A DNA stretch of 64,000 nucleotides from contig SCUS01000193.1 in NCBI GenBank assembly GCA_004297725.1, positions 94,015 through 158,014 of the forward strand, in the 5' to 3' direction. Shown here in pieces: positions 59,138 to 64,000 of the stretch. The notes beneath the pieces were generated by a model that did no database searches, was not told the origin of the DNA, and saw only the letters and a list, made by a program, of their open reading frames with translations. How positions within the stretch are numbered: position 1 is the first letter of the stretch; each line of letters begins with the position of its first letter. Source of the DNA: Myxococcaceae bacterium (GTDB taxonomy: Bacteria > Myxococcota_A > Polyangia > Polyangiales > Ga0077539). The translations under genes and the position numbers were made by a program.

Positions 59138-60345
59138 CCCTCCAGCGCGCTCGCCGGGTCGATGCGCATCACGTGGCTGAGGCCGACCACGCTCGCCAGG
59201 GTCACGATGGCGAGCGTGGCGATCGGCGCGACCACCGAGATGGCCGTGGTGATGAGCACCCGCCGTGGAAACATCGGAAACAGCAGCTCTCCGATGACAT
59301 AGGCCACGGCGTAACCCAGCGCGCCGAGCAGCCAGGCCTGCTGCAGCACCAGCCCGAGGAGACGCCCGCGGGGCGCGCCCATGAGCTTGAGCACCGCGAT
59401 GTCATGCGACTTCTCGAGGGTCAGGTTGTACATGATCATCATCACGATGATCGCGGCGGTGAGCGTGAGGATCACCGTGAAGAGCCCGATCTGCATCCGC
59501 GCTCGCTGCACGACGCCGCTCAGGAGGAGCGTCTCCTCCTCGCCCTGGGTGAAGACGGTGACGTCTCCCCATCGGCGCACCGTCGACTGCACCTCGGCGA
59601 TGCGATGCGGGTCCGCGTCGACCAGCACCGCCGCGAGCGGGGGCGAGGCGAGCGCCGGGGCGCGCCAGCGAGGATCCGCGGCGAGGTCTTCCAGCGTCGG
59701 CTGACCCCGGCCGAGGTCGGTGCGGCGGAGGCGCTCGACAACGCGCTGCCGCTCCAGCAAGGTCGCCTCGGGCGACTGGTCGAAGGCGACGAGCTGGGTG
59801 TCGCCCACGCTCATGAAGGCCACCGAGTCGCCGCCCGAGGTGAGGGCGTTTCTGGTGAGCCCGACGACGCGGTAGGGCTCCCCCGCGAGCACCAGCGACT
59901 CCCCGATACTGAGCCCGAGGGAGGCGTCCACGATCATCTCCCCGTGCGGCTGCGAGAGGTGACGCCCGCGCACCAGCGGCAGCGTGTGCCCCGGGTCGTC
60001 AGGCCAGCCGAGGCCCACCAGGGCGATGCGCAGCACGGCGCCGTGGTGCTCGCGCTGGATGAGCTGATAGTTGTACGGGCGGGCCCTCCGCACGCCGGGC
60101 ACCGCCGAGGCGCGCGCCTCGACGCTGGGGTCCAGCCGCGACGCCTCCGCGAAGGGGCCGACGGTGTCTCGCTGCACGATCCACAGGTCGGCGCGCATCG
60201 CCCGGGTCAGGATCGTGGCGTCGTCCACCATCCCGGCATAGATCCCCTGCATCGCGACGACGACGCTGAGGAGGAGCCCGAGGCCCGCCGCGGTGCCGAC
60301 GAAGCGGGCGACGTGTCGGCGGACGTCCCGAAGCGCGAGGTTCAT
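59134..60345 (-). CDS. ABC transporter permease, MacB/FtsX/DevC type
   Basis: 403 residues: an N-terminal transmembrane helix (GTAAGLGLLLSVVVAMQGIYAG), a roughly 210-residue periplasmic domain and three C-terminal helices (FTVILTLTAAIIVMMIMYNLT; LQQAWLLGALGYAVAYVIGE; ISVVAPIATLAIVTLASVV) forming the FtsX domain. This is the mechanotransmission-type permease of MacAB/DevBCA exporters. It overlaps both neighbours by 4 nt, so stoichiometric coupled synthesis is likely. Confidence 0.92.
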   Translation of the reverse strand: MNLALRDVRRHVARFVGTAAGLGLLLSVVVAMQGIYAGMVDDATILTRAMRADLWIVQRDTVGPFAEASRLDPSVEARASAVPGVRRARPYNYQLIQREHHGAVLRIALVGLGWPDDPGHTLPLVRGRHLSQPHGEMIVDASLGLSIGESLVLAGEPYRVVGLTRNALTSGGDSVAFMSVGDTQLVAFDQSPEATLLERQRVVERLRRTDLGRGQPTLEDLAADPRWRAPALASPPLAAVLVDADPHRIAEVQSTVRRWGDVTVFTQGEEETLLLSGVVQRARMQIGLFTVILTLTAAIIVMMIMYNLTLEKSHDIAVLKLMGAPRGRLLGLVLQQAWLLGALGYAVAYVIGELLFPMFPRRVLITTAISVVAPIATLAIVTLASVVGLSHVMRIDPASALEG

Positions 60346-61514
60346 CGCGCCACCCAGCGCCGCCCGGGGGGGAGGCTGAGGGCCGGTCGAGGCGCCGCGA
60401 GGACGGCGTCGCCCTCCGCGAGGCCAGCGATCACCTCGACGTGCTCGGCGCCCGTGAGCCCGAAGCGCGGGCGCACCACCGCGATGCGGCCGCCGCGGTC
60501 GGCGTACACGAAGGGACCGAGCTCGTCGTGGAAGATCATCCGGGTGGGGATGCGGAGCGCGTTCTCCCGGCGGCCGACCTCGATGCGCACGTCGGCGCGC
60601 TGGCCGATGGCCACGCGGCGCTCGAGGCGATCGGGCGTGACCTCGACGACGAGCTCGTGGGTCTGGCGGTCTGCCTCCCAGGGGATTCTCGAGAGCCGCC
60701 CCGCGACCGGGGGGCCCTCGCCCGGAAAGGCGATGGTGCTGCGCTGATCGACGGCGAGCTGCGGCAGCACCGTCTCGTCGATGGCGGCGTTCACATAGAC
60801 CTGGCTGGTGTCGACGATGCGCAGCACGGTCGAGCCGACGGTGACCGTGTCGCCGGGCTCTCGCAGCCGCCGGGTGACCAGCCCGTCGAAGGGCGCGAGC
60901 AGCGTCGCGCGCACCATGGTGACCCGCCGCTGCTCGGCCCCGCCCGCCGCGACGTCGATGCCTCGCGTCGCCTCGGAGCGCTGGGCGAGCACCCGGTCGA
61001 GGTCGGCGTGCGCCAGGCGGAGGCGGTCGCTGGCCTCGTCGCGCTGCAGGCTCGCGATGGCCCCGCTGTCGAAGAGCGCCTGCGCGCGGGCGTTCTCCCG
61101 CTCGGCGGTGAGCAGCAGGGCGCGCACGCGCTGCTCGTCCGCGGAGAGCCGGAGCAGCGAGGTGCGAGCGGCCGAGACGCCCCGCTGCGCCGAGCGCAGG
61201 TCGGCCTGGGCCTGGTCGGTCTGGAGCCGCGCGAGCTCCTGGCCGAGGGTGACGCGCGCGCCCTCCTCGACGAGCACCTCGCTCAGCCGGCCCACGAGGT
61301 CGAAGCCCACCGCGGCCTCGCGCTGGCTCTCGATGGTGCCGCGCCCGAAGGCCTCTTGAGTGACCGTCGCGCGATCGACCCGGACGGCCTCGACGCGCAC
61401 GGGAGACCAGACGCGCAGCCAGAGCACCAGCAGCGCGACGCCCAGGGGGAGAGCGATCCAGAGGCCGCGGCGTGCGAGGTGGAGCGCGCTACGAAGGATT
61501 GATGGAAGGGTCAT
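60342..61514 (-). CDS. Periplasmic adaptor of ABC exporter (HlyD/MacA/DevB family)
   Basis: 390 residues. An N-terminal membrane anchor (LWIALPLGVALLVLWL), a biotinyl-lipoyl half-motif (GRLSEVLVEEGARVTLGQELARL), a long coiled-coil hairpin (about 105-210), the second half-motif (LLAPFDGLVTRRLREPGDTVTVGSTVLRIVD) and a beta-barrel (ETVLPQLAVDQRSTIAF) follow in order. It bridges the permease to an outer-membrane TolC-like protein, which is not in this window. It follows the cytochrome b561 gene by 4 nt. Confidence 0.92.
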   Translation of the reverse strand: MTLPSILRSALHLARRGLWIALPLGVALLVLWLRVWSPVRVEAVRVDRATVTQEAFGRGTIESQREAAVGFDLVGRLSEVLVEEGARVTLGQELARLQTDQAQADLRSAQRGVSAARTSLLRLSADEQRVRALLLTAERENARAQALFDSGAIASLQRDEASDRLRLAHADLDRVLAQRSEATRGIDVAAGGAEQRRVTMVRATLLAPFDGLVTRRLREPGDTVTVGSTVLRIVDTSQVYVNAAIDETVLPQLAVDQRSTIAFPGEGPPVAGRLSRIPWEADRQTHELVVEVTPDRLERRVAIGQRADVRIEVGRRENALRIPTRMIFHDELGPFVYADRGGRIAVVRPRFGLTGAEHVEVIAGLAEGDAVLAAPRPALSLPPGRRWVAR

Positions 61515-61518
61515 CGGA

Positions 61519-62064
61519 TCAACGCGCCTCTCGGGGGGAGCCGGTGCCAGCGCCCGAGCGGGGGAGCATCCGGCGGAGCGCGCCGCCTCCGCGAAGCTCC
61601 TGCACGATGACCCCGCCGACGTGTAGCGCGATCAGCGCCATGAGCGCGAAGACCAGCGACTCGTGGACCTCTCTCGACGCGACGTGCTCCAGCTCCGGGG
61701 CCCTCGCGATCGCTCCTCGGATGTACTCGGGCCACGCGCTGCGGGCGGCGGTGATCAGGCCGCTCGCTCCAAGCGCGAAGACCACCGCGTAGATGAGCTT
61801 GTGCACGAGGTCGACCCCGCGGCGGTGGAGCGGCGGGAGCGGCAGCGGATCAGGGCTCGGCCCTCGCCAGCGGGTGAGCAGTCGCAGCGCGGTGAGCGCC
61901 ATGAGGGTGACCCCGAGGAGCGTGTGAGAGCGCGAGAGCAGCAGCCGCAGGCTGGAGTCTGGCGCGAGGTCGCTCATCACGAAGCCCGCGGAGACCATCC
62001 CCAGGATCACCGCCGCGGAGACCCAGTGAAGGGCGACGCTCTTCATGGACCATCGATCGCTCAT
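61519..62064 (-). CDS. Cytochrome b561 family protein
   Basis: 181 residues with four transmembrane helices and the b561 (YodB/CybB) histidines: VALHWVSAAVILGM, SHTLLGVTLMALTALRLLTRW, LVHKLIYAVVFALGASGL and SREVHESLVFALMALIALHVGGVI. These ligate two haem b groups, which pass electrons between quinol or a small donor and a periplasmic acceptor. It is tightly packed into the exporter operon (4-nt overlap with the gene before, 4-nt gap to the next), an unusual companion for a tripartite exporter. Confidence 0.9.
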   Translation of the reverse strand: MSDRWSMKSVALHWVSAAVILGMVSAGFVMSDLAPDSSLRLLLSRSHTLLGVTLMALTALRLLTRWRGPSPDPLPLPPLHRRGVDLVHKLIYAVVFALGASGLITAARSAWPEYIRGAIARAPELEHVASREVHESLVFALMALIALHVGGVIVQELRGGGALRRMLPRSGAGTGSPREAR

Positions 62065-62462
62065 GATGCCCTCCCTCGTCGCAGCAGCGTCGGCAGGGTG
62101 AGCGACTGCACCACCCAGAACGCCGAGCGCAGCGTCATCGCCGCCACCGTTCGTGCCTCGAACTCCCCGCCCTGACTCACGTGGACGCCGAACGCCGCGA
62201 AGACGAGCAGCGTCGACGACGCGAGCGCGAGCGCCAGCCAGGCCGCCCAGGCTCGCCCTGCCAGGGTCGCGGCTCCGGCGGCGACATAGACGAAGCCCGC
62301 TGCGAAGTTGAAGGCCAGCACGAAGGGCACCACGTGGCCCGCCTCGGCTCTCGCGGCCGGCCCACCCAGGAGCACGCTCCCGCCCTCCACGATCGTCGCG
62401 AGTCCGAAGGCCACCGCGAGCCCACCGGCCACCCAGCGCCAGGCGCCCGAACGCGTCGTCAT
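62061..62462 (-). CDS. Small four-helix membrane protein
   Basis: 133 residues from the ATG at 62462, with AGGTGAGG 6 nt upstream. Four hydrophobic segments are seen: WVAGGLAVAFGLATIVEGGSVL, VVPFVLAFNFAAGFVYVAAGAATL, AWAAWLALALASSTLLVFAAFGV and MTLRSAFWVVQSLTLPTLL. The pattern resembles DoxX-like small membrane proteins, but I cannot confirm the family. Second gene of the TetR-led operon, overlapping the b561 gene by 4 nt. Confidence 0.75.
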   Translation of the reverse strand: MTTRSGAWRWVAGGLAVAFGLATIVEGGSVLLGGPAARAEAGHVVPFVLAFNFAAGFVYVAAGAATLAGRAWAAWLALALASSTLLVFAAFGVHVSQGGEFEARTVAAMTLRSAFWVVQSLTLPTLLRRGRAS

Positions 62463-62469
62463 GACAACC

Positions 62470-63102
62470 TCACCTTCCACGCGAGCCCTTCGGCCGCGTG
62501 CTCTGGGGGACGACGGGCGGAGGCGGCCTCAGCAGCACCCCGAGGGCGTCCCGAACCGACTGCGGCGCCGTGCCGATCTGCCGGCGATTGGCGGCCGAGA
62601 GCGCGAGCATCTGGATGGTGCCCATGACGACGACGACGAGCGCGCCCGGGTCGATGTCGGAGCGAAACTCGCCCGCGGCCTGGCCCTCGCGGAGGCACGC
62701 CCGCACGAACTCCCGGGTCTTCTGCGCGCAGGCCGCGAGCCTCGCCGAGCCGCCCTCCGGCAGCGCCAGGAGAAACTGCTCGGAGAGCATGAGCTGCATG
62801 ATGCCGACCTGGCCGCCGACCGCGGTGCTCCGCGCCTCGACGAAGCGGTCGAGCCGCTCTCTCGGCGGAAGCTCGCTCGGGGGGAAGGTCGACTCCATGA
62901 CCGACTCGACCCTCGCGACGACGGCCTCGATGAGCGCGTCGATGGAGGCGAAGTGCCGGAAGATGGCGCCGCTGCTGAGCCCCACCTGCTCGGCGAGGCT
63001 GCGCGTGGTGAGCGCGGCGATGCCCCGGGTCGCGATGATGTGGAGCGCCGCATCGGTCAGCTCGACCTGACGGGCCTCCGTGCTGCGGCGAAGATCAGCC
63101 AT
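62470..63102 (-). CDS. TetR-family transcriptional regulator
   Basis: 210 residues. The helix-turn-helix is clear: ELTDAALHIIATRGIAALTTRSLAEQVGLSSGAIFRHFASIDALIEAVV (about 14-62). The C-terminal ligand domain is variable, as in the family. It heads the exporter operon and starts 6 bp from a strong palindrome, so it probably represses itself and the exporter until a ligand releases it. No Shine-Dalgarno is seen before the ATG, since the palindrome occupies that place. Confidence 0.93.
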   Translation of the reverse strand: MADLRRSTEARQVELTDAALHIIATRGIAALTTRSLAEQVGLSSGAIFRHFASIDALIEAVVARVESVMESTFPPSELPPRERLDRFVEARSTAVGGQVGIMQLMLSEQFLLALPEGGSARLAACAQKTREFVRACLREGQAAGEFRSDIDPGALVVVVMGTIQMLALSAANRRQIGTAPQSVRDALGVLLRPPPPVVPQSTRPKGSRGR

Positions 63103-63108
63103 GCCGAA

Positions 63109-63128
63109 GTAAGTAATCGTTTACTTAC
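63109..63128. promoter_or_regulatory. Palindromic TetR operator
   Basis: GTAAGTAA (63109-63116), TCGT, TTACTTAC (63121-63128): perfect 8-bp arms in AT-rich sequence that stands out from the GC-rich surroundings. It lies 6 bp upstream of tetR and 81 bp upstream of the divergent formate/nitrite transporter gene, so it could regulate both. The size fits a TetR dimer site. Confidence 0.8.
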
Positions 63129-63209
63129 AGACGGTCAAGGGCGACGCTGTTTTCACGGGGTTCAGGGAGATTCGAGCGCCCGACGAGGGTTTGGCTCTAG
63201 GCTCCGCGC

Positions 63210-64000
63210 ATGGAAGGCATCGACGCGCTTCTTCCGCCCGAGATGGCGAAGAAGGCAGAAGAGATGGGCGTGCGGAAGGCGTCGCTCGACGCGGGCCGAA
63301 CGCTGGCCCTCGGCGTGCTCGCGGGGGCGTTCATCGCGCTGGGCGCGTGCTTCATGACCACGGTGACGGCCGGTGGGGGATCGAGCGCCTGGCCGCCTGG
63401 GGTGCTGCGGCTCTTCGGCGGCGTGGCCTTCTCCCTCGGCCTGCTTCTCGTCGTCGTCGGCGGCGCCGAGCTCTTCACCGGCAACAACCTCCTCACGATG
63501 GCGTGGGCGAGCCGTCGCATCACCACCCTGGCGCTGGTGCGCAACTGGACCCTGGTCCTCGTGGGCAACGCCGTCGGCGCGCTCGGCGTGGCGGCGCTCG
63601 TCGTCCTGTCGGGGCAGCTCAAGTTTCTCGGCGGAGCGGTGGGCGCGCAGTCCATCGCGATCGCCAATGGAAAGCTGCACGAGAGCTTCGTCGAGGCCTT
63701 CACGCTCGGGGTGCTCTGCAACGTCCTCGTGTGCCTCGCGGTGTGGATGGCGCTCTCCGCGCGCACCACGACCGACCGGATGATGGCCGTGGTCCCGCCC
63801 ATCGCGGCGTTCAGCACCGTGGGCTTCGAGCACAGCGTCGCGAACCTCTACCTGCTACCCGTCGCGCTCTTCGCGGCGCGCGAGCCGACGGTGCTGCGGG
63901 CGGCCTCGCTCGACGCCACCCCGGAGTGGCTCACCGTCTCCCGGATGGCGATGAACCTCCTGCCGGTCACGCTGGGCAACATCGTCGGCGGCGCGGTGCT
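63210..64000 (+). CDS. Formate/nitrite transporter family protein, C-terminus cut off
   Basis: The ATG at 63210 opens a frame that runs to the right edge of the window (about 263 residues seen). It shows FNT-family signatures: GGAELFTGNNLLTMAWASRRIT, RNWTLVLVGNAVGALG, LGVLCNVLVCLAVWMALSA, GFEHSVANLYLLP and NLLPVTLGNIVGGAV. These include the selectivity loop NxxT-type and the central histidine (GFEH) of FocA/NirC. The protein forms a pentameric channel for formate, nitrite or hydrosulfide. The last part of the coding sequence is outside the window. Confidence 0.92.
   Translation, partial: MEGIDALLPPEMAKKAEEMGVRKASLDAGRTLALGVLAGAFIALGACFMTTVTAGGGSSAWPPGVLRLFGGVAFSLGLLLVVVGGAELFTGNNLLTMAWASRRITTLALVRNWTLVLVGNAVGALGVAALVVLSGQLKFLGGAVGAQSIAIANGKLHESFVEAFTLGVLCNVLVCLAVWMALSARTTTDRMMAVVPPIAAFSTVGFEHSVANLYLLPVALFAAREPTVLRAASLDATPEWLTVSRMAMNLLPVTLGNIVGGAV

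Noticed and set aside
1..64000. tRNA genes, rRNA genes, CRISPR arrays, insertion sequences and integrases
   Set aside because: None was recognised by eye on either strand; a covariance-model search would be decisive for small RNAs.

Overview
The window is a very GC-rich bacterial chromosome segment. Its content points to a myxobacterium or close relative in Myxococcota: many lipoproteins with Asp/Ala/Pro-rich linkers behind the lipidated cysteine, an AgmX/PglI-type C-terminal domain, a lipoprotein with a formylglycine-generating-enzyme fold, a VWA lipoprotein, a sigma-54 response regulator, and a kinase-like protein tied to secretion genes. This placement is inferred from gene content only. 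I recognise no rRNA, tRNA, CRISPR array, transposase or integrase.

Layout. 1-6.8 kb: lipoproteins, including one with five 36-bp repeats beside a JmjC/cupin-8 2-oxoglutarate oxygenase, then a VWA lipoprotein, a Cys-rich lipoprotein, small enzymes and a class I/II aminotransferase. 6.8-13 kb (minus strand): a type VI secretion (T6SS) spike operon running pseudokinase, VgrG, PAAR protein, putative peptidoglycan-active effector and small membrane/coiled-coil protein. 13-27.5 kb: mostly envelope proteins (lipoproteins, CorA-like transporter, CapA-like protein, fatty acid desaturase, FGE-fold protein) plus a DUF504 protein and a phospholipase D-type enzyme.

27.6-32.8 kb is the most unusual part. 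A roughly 5-kb block encodes a large protein with two RNA polymerase alpha-CTD-like modules, a sigma region-4-like helix-turn-helix and several winged-helix-like segments. Divergent from it lie a minimal DprA/Smf Rossmann protein, an overlapping ComF-like phosphoribosyltransferase and a small basic protein. The block is bracketed by the 3' end of an AgmX-like gene: an intact copy on the right and a decayed copy on the left. That arrangement suggests an inserted or duplicated accessory cassette, possibly a DNA-sensing or defence system.

32.8-41.2 kb: AgmX-like lipoprotein, a divergent ClpB/ClpV-type ATPase, a beta-propeller lipoprotein, a membrane protein, a histidine kinase/sigma-54 regulator pair and a DUF985 cupin. 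41.3-53.5 kb: main T6SS cluster, with tssJ-K-L-M-tagF-A-B-C on the minus strand and tssE divergent. No Hcp (tssD), tssF or tssG is in the window, so the apparatus must be completed elsewhere. 53.5-58.4 kb: PrxQ-type peroxiredoxin, two overlapping exported-protein genes and an orphan PIN nuclease. 58.4-63.1 kb (minus strand): a tightly coupled operon of a TetR regulator, DoxX-like membrane protein, cytochrome b561 and a MacAB/DevBCA-type tripartite ABC exporter, with a strong palindromic operator next to tetR. A truncated formate/nitrite transporter gene ends the window.
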